64,000 nt of DNA from positions 1-64,000 of the forward strand of contig UQKK01000011.1 of NCBI GenBank assembly GCA_900541505.1. The letters run 5' to 3'. Under the pieces are notes generated by a model. The model was not told the DNA's origin. It did no database searches and saw only the letters and a list, made by a program, of their open reading frames with translations. Each line of letters begins with the position of its first letter. Within the stretch, counting starts at the first letter, position 1. Source of the stretch: an uncultured Ruminococcus sp. GTDB taxonomy: Bacteria; Bacillota; Clostridia; Lachnospirales; Lachnospiraceae. This document shows positions 42,280 to 50,924 of the stretch, in pieces. A program made the translations under genes and the position numbers.

Positions 42280-43244
42280 GGAAAATAAGAGAATATACGG
42301 TCGGTATCCTTCTGATTTTGCTCATTGTTTTCTTTGGGTTTTCAGCAGAGGGATTTGCCACATGGAGCAATCTGTTCAATCTGCTCAGACAGGTGGCGGT
42401 GCTGGGGATTGTTTCGATTGGAATGGCAATCGTCATCATAGCGGGTGGCATCGATTTATCAGTTGGCTCCCTGGTGTCACTGGTATCCTGCTGTACAGCC
42501 ATTTTGATAAGCGGTCTTAAGCTTCCTTCGGTACTTGCCTGTCTCATCGGGATTGCAGTATCGGTGGCGGCGATGGTGTTAAACGGCGTGGTCATCAATT
42601 TTACAGGGATGCCTGCCATGCTGTGTACGCTGGCGACACTGCAGATTTATCAGGGACTGACCTACATGGTCACAGGCGGAACACCGGTGTACGGACTGCC
42701 GGATAGTATGCGCATGATGGGGCAGGGGTATCTGTGGTTCATCCCCATGCCGGTCGTTCTCATGGTTGTGCTTTTTCTGCTCATGGGAATGCTGCTTTCC
42801 TATACCTATCTGGGAAGATATTTCTATGCTGTGGGGAGCAATGAAGAGACGGCAAGGCTCTCCGGCATCCCGGTTGTAAAGACCAAACTTTTATCCTATG
42901 CACTCTGCGGACTGCTGGTAGGAATTGCCGCCTGTATCCAGATGTCGCGCTTGTTCGGTGGTTTTCCGGTGGCAGGCGATGGCATGGAGATGGAAGCTGT
43001 CACAGCGGTAGTTGTAGGCGGTGTCTCCTTTGCAGGCGGTAAAGGAAAACTGTCCGGTGTCGCCCTCGGCGTGCTCGTGATGGGAGTATTGTCCAACGGA
43101 TTGGGCGTGATGGGGACAAATACCTACACCCAGATGGTGTTCAAAGGCGTTGTGCTTGTATTGGTGGTAGGATTAGACTGTTACCAGCAGAAACGTGTGA
43201 AGAAGAGCAGGAGGATGGTTTTATGCAGACAAAAATCTCAGTAA
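42273..43244 (+). CDS. Sugar ABC transporter permease (RbsC type)
   Basis: This 323-aa membrane protein has eight to ten hydrophobic helices and the BPD_transp_2 pattern: GGIDLSVGS after helix two, and the cytoplasmic coupling region YAVGSNEETARLSGIPV. GGAGG precedes the ATG and the gene overlaps the ATPase. It is the only permease of this type in the window, so two binding proteins probably share it. Its end overlaps the following glycosyltransferase by 22 nt. Confidence 0.93.
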   Translation: MLGKIREYTVGILLILLIVFFGFSAEGFATWSNLFNLLRQVAVLGIVSIGMAIVIIAGGIDLSVGSLVSLVSCCTAILISGLKLPSVLACLIGIAVSVAAMVLNGVVINFTGMPAMLCTLATLQIYQGLTYMVTGGTPVYGLPDSMRMMGQGYLWFIPMPVVLMVVLFLLMGMLLSYTYLGRYFYAVGSNEETARLSGIPVVKTKLLSYALCGLLVGIAACIQMSRLFGGFPVAGDGMEMEAVTAVVVGGVSFAGGKGKLSGVALGVLVMGVLSNGLGVMGTNTYTQMVFKGVVLVLVVGLDCYQQKRVKKSRRMVLCRQKSQ

Positions 43245-44347
43245 TCATACCTGTTTACAATGTGGAAAAATTTTTGCCGGAAGCTCTGGACAGCGTGGTG
43301 AACCAGGAATTAGACGATATGGAAATCTTATGTGTAAACGATGGCTCGAAAGATTCTTCTCTGGAAATTCTAAAGAAATACGCGGCGCACGACCCGCGCA
43401 TGCAGATTATCAGCCAGAAAAATGCTGGATACGGCGCAGCAGTCAATAAGGGGCTTGATTTGGCGACAGGTGAATATATCGCTGTGGTCGAGCCCGATGA
43501 CTATATCCGCAGAGACATGTTTCAGATTTTGTACAACAAAGCAAAGGAGACCGGGGCAGAAGTCGTAAAAGGAGATTATTTGAGTTTTACCGGGGATGGG
43601 GATGAGCGCAGCTTTCAATATATCCAGACCGCGCCTTCCAGAGATTATTACGGGAAATTATTCGATGCGGTAGAGACGCCTGCCATGTTCTACCTGCATC
43701 CCACGACGTGGACGGGGATTTACAAGAAAGAGTTTCTTGACAGACATCACATTCGCCACAATGAAAGCCCCGGAGCGGCATTCCAGGACAATGGCTTCTG
43801 GTTCCAGGTATTTTCCTATGTGCGGAAGATTTACGTGGTAAACGAAGACTTCTACCGCTACCGTACTGACAATCAGGGGTCGTCCATCAACAGCGGCACA
43901 GGGTCTTTCCGTATTTTTGATGAGTACCGTTTTATCCGCGATTTCCTGGATAAGAATCCCGAAGTTAAAGAGCGGCTTCTCTATACGTATTCCTTCTTCC
44001 GGTTTGACAATTATCTGGCGAGATTCTACCAGACGTCACCGGAGTACCGGGAAGAATTTGCTCTGCGCTTCGCCAAAGAGTTAAAGCAGGCGGATGCTGC
44101 CGATGAAGTGGACTGGAAGCTCTTCACCCCGACATTTCGCTATTATCTGGATGCGCTTCTTAAGGACCCGGCAGCGTTTGCAAGAGAGGACCGGGTGCCG
44201 TTTCCGGAAATCGTCTGGAAAGAGGTGTTGAGACGCCCGGATACAGAGGGGCTTATAGAGAACAGTTTTCTCCCGGAACGGGGAACTAAGCTTAAGGACA
44301 ATATGGCGAATCAGGAAAGCTTTACTTTTATGATGAAAATATCTTAG
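43223..44347 (+). CDS. Glycosyltransferase family 2 (copy B, distinct subgroup)
   Basis: This 374-aa GT-A enzyme has VIIPVYNVEKFLPEALDSVV, NDGSKD and the DxD-like EPDDY. The C-terminal part differs from the two other island glycosyltransferases and resembles capsule-type enzymes (TWTGIYKKEFLDRHHIRHNE). It overlaps the transporter permease gene, an unusual coupling of sugar import and sugar transfer. The acceptor is unknown. Confidence 0.88.
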   Translation: MQTKISVIIPVYNVEKFLPEALDSVVNQELDDMEILCVNDGSKDSSLEILKKYAAHDPRMQIISQKNAGYGAAVNKGLDLATGEYIAVVEPDDYIRRDMFQILYNKAKETGAEVVKGDYLSFTGDGDERSFQYIQTAPSRDYYGKLFDAVETPAMFYLHPTTWTGIYKKEFLDRHHIRHNESPGAAFQDNGFWFQVFSYVRKIYVVNEDFYRYRTDNQGSSINSGTGSFRIFDEYRFIRDFLDKNPEVKERLLYTYSFFRFDNYLARFYQTSPEYREEFALRFAKELKQADAADEVDWKLFTPTFRYYLDALLKDPAAFAREDRVPFPEIVWKEVLRRPDTEGLIENSFLPERGTKLKDNMANQESFTFMMKIS

Positions 44348-44404
44348 GGTACGGCAGCGTGAAGCTGAAACGAACGACACCGTATCCTGACTAAGGAGAG
44401 AAAC

Positions 44405-45211
44405 ATGGAATATTTTACTTCAAACGATGGCGTAAAACTGGCATATGAGGTGCAAGGAGAGGGAAAGCCTCTCCTTTTGCTGTCCGGATATGCCGTACCC
44501 GTGGGGACGATGGAGAGCCTGGCGGAGAAACTGCGCCCGGCGGGATACCAGACCATACTGGCAGAACAGAGAGGAATCGGTGCGTCAGAGACACTGCACT
44601 ATGGGGAGCGCCTTTCCAGGCACGCAAAGGATTTAAAAGAACTGACAGACCTTTTGGATTTAAAGGATGTTGTCTTTATCGGACACTCCATGGGAGCATC
44701 GGTTATTTTTGCCTACTATTCTCTGTTTGGCGCTGAGCGGATGGCGGGAATCATTGATATTGACCAGTCGCCCAAGATGCTAAGTACTGAAGACTGGGAG
44801 TACGGGATTTGCGGCGTAGATGAGAACGCCCTGTTTACCTTCATGAAAGAGAAGTTTCCCAAAGCAAATTATATCGACCGGGAAACTCCTTCCATGCAGA
44901 GATATATCAGTACCATCAAAAGCTATCCCCGGTACGACGAGGGGGAAAGAAGAGCCCTGCTCTTTGACCACATGTGCGCGGACTGGCGGGATGTGCTTGG
45001 AAGAATCACTGTGCCCATTTTGTTTATCGCGGGAAAGAACAGCCCATACTGGGACAGTCGCTTTGTCGAAGTCTGCGCGAAAATGTGCAGAAACGGCGAG
45101 TATGAAGTGATAGAAGAGTGCGGGCACTGTGTTCCGTGGGAACAGGAGGAGGCTTGCGTCCGGGCGGTGATGGGGTTCCTTAAGAGAATAAAAACACCGC
45201 ATATCTCTTAG
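44405..45211 (+). CDS. Alpha/beta hydrolase (classical type)
   Basis: This 268-aa alpha/beta hydrolase fold protein has the nucleophile elbow GHSMGAS (about residue 94), an oxyanion-side LLLLSGYAVP, and a C-terminal histidine in EECGHCVPWEQ. It differs from the six HSL-like paralogues downstream, lacking their N-terminal signature. AAGGAG lies 8 nt before the ATG. It ends the first block of the island, before a strong bidirectional terminator. Confidence 0.88.
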   Translation: MEYFTSNDGVKLAYEVQGEGKPLLLLSGYAVPVGTMESLAEKLRPAGYQTILAEQRGIGASETLHYGERLSRHAKDLKELTDLLDLKDVVFIGHSMGASVIFAYYSLFGAERMAGIIDIDQSPKMLSTEDWEYGICGVDENALFTFMKEKFPKANYIDRETPSMQRYISTIKSYPRYDEGERRALLFDHMCADWRDVLGRITVPILFIAGKNSPYWDSRFVEVCAKMCRNGEYEVIEECGHCVPWEQEEACVRAVMGFLKRIKTPHIS

Positions 45212-45261
45212 AAAAACGGAGACAGCTAAACCAGAATTTTACTATTTATAGAATTTGACGA

Positions 45262-45321
45262 CACAAAGAGACGGAGGTTTTGCTTTATATCATCCTCAGC
45301 AAAACCTTCCGTCTCTTTGTG
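45262..45321. terminator. Long bidirectional terminator
   Basis: A stem of about 23 bp with one bulged T (45262-45284 with 45298-45321; core GAGACGGAGGTTTTGCT) separates the plus-strand hydrolase from a minus-strand relic. TTTGTG follows on the plus side. Confidence 0.75.
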
Positions 45322-45332
45322 ATGCTAAATGC

Positions 45333-45623
45333 TTATTTTTCTTTTCTGATATCGTGTTTTTCTGACTTATTTAGCTGAAGCATACCGCCGGTGGTCAGTT
45401 CCGGGGAGGTCGTAAATGCCTGATGGCTTCCGCCTGCCCCCGTATAAGCAACCAGCGCCAAAATCTCTGAAAAGCAGTTTTCATACAGGTTATATTGAGA
45501 AAACGTTCCCTTAAAGCCTTCCGGAACGACCCAAAAGCTGTCATTGAGGGACAATCCTTGTTTTTTCATTGAAAATTGTAAAAGCTCCGTATCAAAGAGA
45601 CGGAGACTGTAAATATCGCTCAT
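45333..45623 (-). pseudogene. HipA-like protein relic, shortened
   Basis: A 96-aa frame starts at ATG 45623 with GAGGTGA upstream. It reads like pieces of a Lachnospiraceae HipA-like family joined together: an N-terminal YSLRLFDTELLQFSM, then GLSLNDSFWVVPEGFKG and YNLYENCFSEILALVAYTG, ending at FTTSPELTTGGML. From memory of the family, the stretch between QFSMKKQ and LSLND and the whole kinase part are missing. Either an internal deletion made a pseudogene or it is a small derived protein. Confidence 0.5.
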
Positions 45624-45969
45624 AAGCTCACCTCTCTGCTCAAATGTTATCACATGCGCGAACGTCTTGTAAATCTTATCACCAAAATTAGTAACTTTTT
45701 CATTCCCCACAAAATCATAAAATTCGATATCTACACCCAGCGACTTTATTCATTATGCAATATGTCAAAATCTATCCGATACGAATTAGGAGAATTTCAC
45801 AAAATCCAACATTTCTGTCTTTTTTGTTGGAACACTTGGGTTTGCTTTGTGCAAATAAAATAAAAAACACTGTTGGTTGTAGCTTATTTTTGTGCATTAT
45901 ATAATAAAACCAGAACAAGCGAACAGAAAAGCAAGGTAAAAAGAACTAATTGTAGAAAGGGAATTGACT
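45624..45969. other. Intergenic region upstream of PucR gene
   Basis: This gap of 346 nt is AT-rich and holds no credible gene. It contains the inverted repeat TCCAACA (45805-45811) / TGTTGGA (45825-45831) and the PucR promoter at 45877-45905. The repeat lies about 45 bp upstream of the -35 and is a plausible operator (inference). Confidence 0.5.
45877..45905 (+). promoter_or_regulatory. Promoter of PucR-family regulator
   Basis: TTGTAG (45877-45882), a 17-nt spacer and TATAAT (45900-45905) lie 64 nt before the ATG at 45970. Confidence 0.72.
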
Positions 45970-47121
45970 ATGACAGTGGAAGATTTGCTGCGCACTTCAC
46001 TTATGAAAAATGCGTATGTTCTGGCAGGGACAGAAGGAATGAGCCGTTCTGTATCTGGCTGCACACCGGATACGATATTTGAAATGGTGCAGCCAGGCGA
46101 ATGTTGGCTTATGCCCGGTTTGCTATTGCTTCATGCCGGTAATAATCATCTCCTTTGTGATGACAGTTACCGTTCTTTTCTGAAAAATCAGGAAGTATCT
46201 GCTTTGTTTCTCCTGGGCAGACAGGAGGAAGTAATGAGGGAAAAAGATATTTATCATTTCTTTGACCAGGAACAGATTCCGCTGATAACTCTCCAGCACG
46301 AAAAGAATGCTTTGAGCTTTAGGAAACAGATGGCTTCTTTGCTTTCCGGAGATATCAACGAAGAACAGCGACAGGAAGAGTGGCTCCGGGAAGTTTGTTA
46401 TTCCGAGAACCTCATCCCCAGCCATATCGTAGCTGAACGATATGGGTATTTAAACACAGTAAAATATTCCTGTGTCATTTTCCACAAAAAAGAGCGTAAG
46501 GATGAGAACCAATACCAACTGGAATACGACATGCGCCTGTTAAAAGGAATGGTGTCAGATTACCTGCGAACTTCCACACAGCCGCTACAGTTTATTGATG
46601 GCAGAGAATTAATAAGCTTCGTTCCAATCCCTGCGGGAGAAGATAAACGGGAACGTCAGATTCGTTTGGAGAAGGAAATTGCTGAAGTATGTCAGACGTT
46701 AAAAAAGCGAGGAAAATTCAAAGTATCCGCCAGTCTGGAAGGCTTTTCCGAAAGTTTCCGGCGGGCAAAGAAGACTGCTGGGCTGATTCAGTCACTGAGA
46801 GTCCATGAGCCTTTAAGCTGCTATGAGAACTGGAGCATGCACATGCTTTTGCTTCGGGAACCTCACACAGAACTGTGGGGATATGTACAGGATACGCTGG
46901 GGACATTGTGTGAAGACAAATCGCTGTTGGATACTCTGACAGCGTATCTTACCAGCGGAGAGAACCTGAAAAACACAGCCGAATTTCTCTATATACATAT
47001 CAACACATTAAAATACCGGCTGGAGAAGATATCTAAACTTTTGGAGTGCGATCTGAAAAATTCGGACACACGGTTTCGGTTACGAATGGCGATTATTGTA
47101 TATCGCTATCTTAACAAATAG
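45970..47121 (+). CDS. PucR/CdaR-family transcriptional regulator
   Basis: This 383-aa regulator has an N-terminal PucR domain (residues 1-115, TVEDLLRTSLMKNAYVLAG; PGECWLMPG), a middle GGDEF-like domain and a C-terminal HTH_30 (TAEFLYIHINTLKYRLEKISKLL). Such proteins usually activate adjacent catabolic operons in response to a small ligand. ATG 45970 is preferred (AAAGGG 8-9 nt upstream) over TTG 45964. It lies 62 nt upstream of the amidohydrolase-Pta-hydrolase genes and is the prime candidate to control them. Confidence 0.88.
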   Translation: MTVEDLLRTSLMKNAYVLAGTEGMSRSVSGCTPDTIFEMVQPGECWLMPGLLLLHAGNNHLLCDDSYRSFLKNQEVSALFLLGRQEEVMREKDIYHFFDQEQIPLITLQHEKNALSFRKQMASLLSGDINEEQRQEEWLREVCYSENLIPSHIVAERYGYLNTVKYSCVIFHKKERKDENQYQLEYDMRLLKGMVSDYLRTSTQPLQFIDGRELISFVPIPAGEDKRERQIRLEKEIAEVCQTLKKRGKFKVSASLEGFSESFRRAKKTAGLIQSLRVHEPLSCYENWSMHMLLLREPHTELWGYVQDTLGTLCEDKSLLDTLTAYLTSGENLKNTAEFLYIHINTLKYRLEKISKLLECDLKNSDTRFRLRMAIIVYRYLNK

Positions 47122-47183
47122 AAGCGCCGGCTTATACCGTACCGGTGCAGTCACTAACATTTATCCAATAAGGAGGGAAAGAC

Positions 47184-48401
47184 ATGATTCTAAAAAATTG
47201 TCGCCTCATCCCCGCACTGTGCGAGGGATTTGAGGAAGAGAGAGCGGACCTTCGCATCGAGGGAAAGAAGATTGCGGAAATCCTGCCTGCAAATGGGACT
47301 TACACAGGAGAGGAGGTCATTGACCTGGAGGGAAAGACTGTCATCCCAGGTATGTATAACCTGCATGAACATTTGTACTGGGAGAAGAACAGCTTCCCCA
47401 CACTCCACGCCTACTCCCTTTCTGACCATCTGCTTCGGAGCATCAACTTTGCAGGATGTCTTATGAGCTACGGCTATACCACCATCCGTGACTGCGGCTC
47501 CATCAACAACATGGCGATGACACTAAGAGACGCAGTGAAGGCAGGGGTGGTTGCGGGACCAAACATCCTGGCATGTGGACCGTCCTTCTCCCCTCACTTC
47601 CCGGATGAGAAGCTCTTAGATATCTACAGCTCCTGCGACTGCTACGGACATCCCATCCGTGATATCTCCGATATCAAAGGCGAGGTACGCCGTCAGTTGG
47701 CAGAGGGAGCGGATTTCATCAAGGTCTGCGGTTCCACGAGAAAAGAAGAAGTCAAATGTGACCAGGATGCCCTGGGACGTTTCCTCTGGTACCCGGAGGA
47801 GATTATGGAGTTCTCCAAGGCAGCCCAGAAAGAAGGCTCCTATGTGGCAGCCCACAGTACCTGTGTAGAATCCGATGAAGCCATCATCGAGGCAGAGTGT
47901 TATACCCTGGAGCATGGCTATTACTTAAACCAGGACAATGTAGACCGCATTGTAAAGCACGGCTTTAAGACCAACTATGTGCCAACCGTAGCAGCTACAT
48001 ACGTGGGCTGGAAACAGCAGTGGTCGACTTATGAGACGGTACATAGCGGTGCCATCGAAGCTCTCCGTCTGACCCACGACGCAGGGGTCCTCATCGGCTG
48101 GGGAACCGACGACTTCCAGAAAGACTTCAAGAAACTTCCGGCGGTCGAGTTCATCGCCAGAGCAGATTCCGGTATCTCCAATGTCGATTTGCTGAAGCAG
48201 GCAACCATCAACTCCGCTAAAATCTTAAAACAGGATAAGAAGAAAGGCACCGTCAAAGCCGGAAAGGTAGCGGATTTGTGTATCATCAACGGCAACCCGG
48301 ATGAAGATTTGACCGTATTAAACGCTCCCTGCTCCTATGTATTGAAGAACGGTAAAGTCGTTGCAAGAGACGGTATCGTGATGACCACAGAGGTGAAGTA
48401 G
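47184..48401 (+). CDS. Amidohydrolase-superfamily metal-dependent hydrolase
   Basis: This 405-aa TIM-barrel hydrolase has metal ligands HxH in NLHEHLY, the Lys region FIKVCGS, His in AAHSTC and LEHGYY, and Asp in GWGTDD. The N- and C-terminal small beta-sandwich is present (LEGKTVIPG; GKVADLCIINGNP). The closest class by pattern is imidazolonepropionase/Xaa-Pro dipeptidase-like. It would cleave an amide, lactam or ester. AAGGAGGG precedes the ATG. The following Pta gene starts at the base after its stop. Confidence 0.9.
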   Translation: MILKNCRLIPALCEGFEEERADLRIEGKKIAEILPANGTYTGEEVIDLEGKTVIPGMYNLHEHLYWEKNSFPTLHAYSLSDHLLRSINFAGCLMSYGYTTIRDCGSINNMAMTLRDAVKAGVVAGPNILACGPSFSPHFPDEKLLDIYSSCDCYGHPIRDISDIKGEVRRQLAEGADFIKVCGSTRKEEVKCDQDALGRFLWYPEEIMEFSKAAQKEGSYVAAHSTCVESDEAIIEAECYTLEHGYYLNQDNVDRIVKHGFKTNYVPTVAATYVGWKQQWSTYETVHSGAIEALRLTHDAGVLIGWGTDDFQKDFKKLPAVEFIARADSGISNVDLLKQATINSAKILKQDKKKGTVKAGKVADLCIINGNPDEDLTVLNAPCSYVLKNGKVVARDGIVMTTEVK

Positions 48402-49379
48402 ATGGATATCATAGCACAGTTACAGGAAAAAGCGGCAAAGAAATGCCCTACGATTATCTTCCCGGAGGGAGGAGAAGAAAAGATTACACTGGCGGCAATG
48501 GAACTTGCCAAAAAGGGAGTCATCAAACCGGTCATCCTCGGGGATGAGGAGACCGTTAAGGGATTTGGAGGCGATTTATCCCTCCTTCAGGTCATCACCC
48601 CGGAAACTTACGCAGACCAGTATGAAGAATGGGCGAAAGAGTACGAACCCATCCTGGATATGCCTGCAAGGATGATTTCCAAACGGTTAAAGAAAAATCC
48701 TCTGTGGCTGGGAGGAGCGCTGGTTCATTTCGGTATCATGGATGGTATGGTGGCAGGTTTGACCTACTCCACCGGGGATGTCATCTTTGCCTCCAACATG
48801 TTCATCGGTCTTGGAGAAGGGGTTAAACTCCCTTCCAGCTATTTCCTGATGGATATCCCCACCTTTCAGGGCGGAGAGGAAGGACTACTCATCTACGCCG
48901 ATGGCGGCGTGGTACCCAATCCCACGGCGGAGGAACTGGCAAATATCGCGGAGACCACAGCGGACAGCGCTGTTAAGCTTTTAGGCTGGGAGCCAAGGAT
49001 TGCCATGCTGTCCTTCTCCACCAAGGGAAGCGCCAAGCATGACGATGTGGCAAAAGTGGTGGAAGCATACAACCTTGTAAAGGAAGAAAGACCGGAACTC
49101 AAAGTAGACGGTGAGCTCCAGGCGGACGCCGCCCTGGTGCCGGAGGTGGCGGCAAAGAAAGCCGGAGCGGACAACGTCCTTCAGGGAAATGCCAATATCT
49201 TAGTCTTCCCGGATTTGGACGCGGGAAACATTGCCTACAAATTAACTCAACGGCTCACAGGAGGAAAAGCCTACGGACCTCTCTTACAGGGATTTGCAAA
49301 ACCTGTCAGCGACTTGTCCAGAGGGTCCAGTGTGGATGATATCATCGGCGTGGCAACCATTGTAGCGGCGCAGGTGTAA
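48402..49379 (+). CDS. Phosphate acyltransferase (Pta/Ptb family)
   Basis: This 325-aa PTA_PTB protein would interconvert acyl-CoA and acyl phosphate. The pattern matches Pta (IIFPEGGEEKI; STGDVIFASNMFIG; LSFSTKGSAKHDD; GNANILVFPDLDAGNIAYK). The length equals the usual single-domain enzyme. No acetate kinase gene is near, so it is an orphan copy embedded in the hydrolase operon and may serve a pathway-specific acyl group. It starts directly after the amidohydrolase stop. Confidence 0.92.
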   Translation: MDIIAQLQEKAAKKCPTIIFPEGGEEKITLAAMELAKKGVIKPVILGDEETVKGFGGDLSLLQVITPETYADQYEEWAKEYEPILDMPARMISKRLKKNPLWLGGALVHFGIMDGMVAGLTYSTGDVIFASNMFIGLGEGVKLPSSYFLMDIPTFQGGEEGLLIYADGGVVPNPTAEELANIAETTADSAVKLLGWEPRIAMLSFSTKGSAKHDDVAKVVEAYNLVKEERPELKVDGELQADAALVPEVAAKKAGADNVLQGNANILVFPDLDAGNIAYKLTQRLTGGKAYGPLLQGFAKPVSDLSRGSSVDDIIGVATIVAAQV

Positions 49380-49426
49380 GCAGTCCGTAAGAAACATAAA
49401 TCAGTCTGTAAGAGGCAGCTCTGTCT

Positions 49427-49501
49427 GGCAGTGCAGACTGCCCTTATCAGAATACCGCTGTCCTAGCTGTGCATAAAAAGACTGGCACGGCTGGGACAGC
49501 G
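49427..49501. other. Two hairpins ahead of the hydrolase array
   Basis: GGCAGT-GCAG-ACTGCC (49427-49442) is followed by a 17-bp stem with two wobbles, CGCTGTCCTAGCTGTGC (49456-49472) with its partner at 49485-49501. No T-run follows, so processing or an mRNA-stability element is as likely as termination. The next gene starts 37 nt later. Confidence 0.55.
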
Positions 49502-49538
49502 GGAAATATAAAACATTTGAAATAGGAGGAAAACGACA

Positions 49539-50657
49539 ATGCCTTACGCAAAAAATTTAAAAGAGAGCGCATATGGAAGAGATTTAGACGACAGAAATGA
49601 TGTGAAATGGTCTCACCCGGAACTTGAGGAATGGTGGGTAGCCGGAAATGCCGATATGATTGACATGCTCTGTGATGAAAGTGTACCACTGGAAAAGAGA
49701 AAAAAGAGAGTAGAAAAACTTGTCAAGGCGACGGCCGATATGTACAAAGATAAATTCGATGTATGGACCGGATTTGACAAGAAAGAAGAAGGTTCTGATT
49801 ACGGACATCTGGAGAGATTCCAGATTAAAGGCTGTCCGGAAGACCCGGATGCAGACTGCTCTGTGAGCATCTTAATTCCCAATGAAAAGAGCGATACACC
49901 CAGACCGGTTCTGTTCTATGTCATGGGCGGTGCCTTTTTCACTCATACACCGGAAGCCTATAATGAGATCCTCCGGTTCGCAAAACGGTTTAACTGCATC
50001 ACTGTGGTACCGGACTACAGCACACCATTAGATGGTACATACCCGCTGCAGATAAATCAAATACATGCAGGATACCAGTGGATGGTAGAAAATGCAGAGC
50101 GGTTTAATATTGACCCGGATAATGTAACTCTTTTTGGAGAAAGCACGGGGGCACACCTTGCCCTGTGCACAGCCTTCCGTTTGAAGAGATACGGATATCA
50201 TCCGAGAGGCTGCGTAGTCAATGATCCCATGGTGGATGACCGCAATTACTTCGAGTCCTCTAAGATTATCAAGGACCCCTGTGATGCTACCAGAGCACAT
50301 GTTATGTTTGCTACGTACGTAGGATGGGAGAATTGTGGAACAAACCTGTTAGGACCGGAAGCCTTTGCAAATCATGCCTCGGTGGAAGAGTGTAAAGGAC
50401 TGTGCCCGATGTTCTTAAATGTCGGGGAATCTGACCAGGACCGTGACGGTACGATTGAGTTTGCCAAGAAGCTGTACCAGGCAAAAGTACCCTGTTCCTT
50501 ACATGTGTGGGAAGGCGCGGCACACGCAACTCTTTACTATGCCCGCAAGACACCGATGGCAGAGCGTTTCTGGACGAATCTGCGTGAAGATATCAAGTGC
50601 TGCATGAATTATGATATGAGACGTCCATGGGCGTGGGAAGAAACAAAGGCAGAGTAA
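49539..50657 (+). CDS. HSL-like alpha/beta hydrolase, paralogue 1
   Basis: This 372-aa esterase-type protein of the HSL/acetyl-esterase group has a catalytic triad predicted as S202 (GESTGAH), D299 (ESDQDRD) and H329 (HVWEGAAH). The usual oxyanion HGGG is changed to VMGGAFF. The N terminus bears the array signature (RNDVKWSHPELEEW). No signal peptide, so cytosolic. AATAGGAGG lies upstream. It is 160 nt from the Pta gene and 15 nt from the carrier-protein gene. The reaction is unknown: ester cleavage or acyl transfer. Confidence 0.88.
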   Translation: MPYAKNLKESAYGRDLDDRNDVKWSHPELEEWWVAGNADMIDMLCDESVPLEKRKKRVEKLVKATADMYKDKFDVWTGFDKKEEGSDYGHLERFQIKGCPEDPDADCSVSILIPNEKSDTPRPVLFYVMGGAFFTHTPEAYNEILRFAKRFNCITVVPDYSTPLDGTYPLQINQIHAGYQWMVENAERFNIDPDNVTLFGESTGAHLALCTAFRLKRYGYHPRGCVVNDPMVDDRNYFESSKIIKDPCDATRAHVMFATYVGWENCGTNLLGPEAFANHASVEECKGLCPMFLNVGESDQDRDGTIEFAKKLYQAKVPCSLHVWEGAAHATLYYARKTPMAERFWTNLREDIKCCMNYDMRRPWAWEETKAE

Positions 50658-50672
50658 AAGGAGGAAAGACAA

Positions 50673-50924
50673 ATGGAGAGAGCTGACATTTTAGAAGCTG
50701 TGTACGACGCAGTGGCAGAAGCCTATGAGATTGAAAAGGATATCCTCACAGAGGAATCCGCATGTAAGGATCTGCCGAACCATTCCTCTTCCAAAGTATT
50801 AAAGATGGCATTGTTCATCGGAGAAAATTTAGATCAGGATGAGGATCTCACTTTTGAGGAGGTAGCGGACTGCCAGAACTTAGGAGAAGTCGCTGATATG
50901 GCGAAGAAAAAGTACGGTTTATAA
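50673..50924 (+). CDS. Acyl carrier protein-like, atypical attachment motif
   Basis: This 83-aa acidic four-helix protein has the ACP pattern (IEKDILTEESACKDLPN, then SSKVLKMALFIGENLD, and LGEVADMAKKKYGL). The canonical Asp-Ser-Leu is replaced by H37-S38-S39, leaving S38 as the likely phosphopantetheine site. The following helix is basic (SSKVLKM), unlike the acidic helix II of fatty-acid ACPs. A phosphopantetheinyl transferase lies in the island at 39007. AAAGGAGG precedes the ATG. It sits between hydrolases 1 and 2, so it may carry their acyl substrate (inference). Confidence 0.82.
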   Translation: MERADILEAVYDAVAEAYEIEKDILTEESACKDLPNHSSSKVLKMALFIGENLDQDEDLTFEEVADCQNLGEVADMAKKKYGL

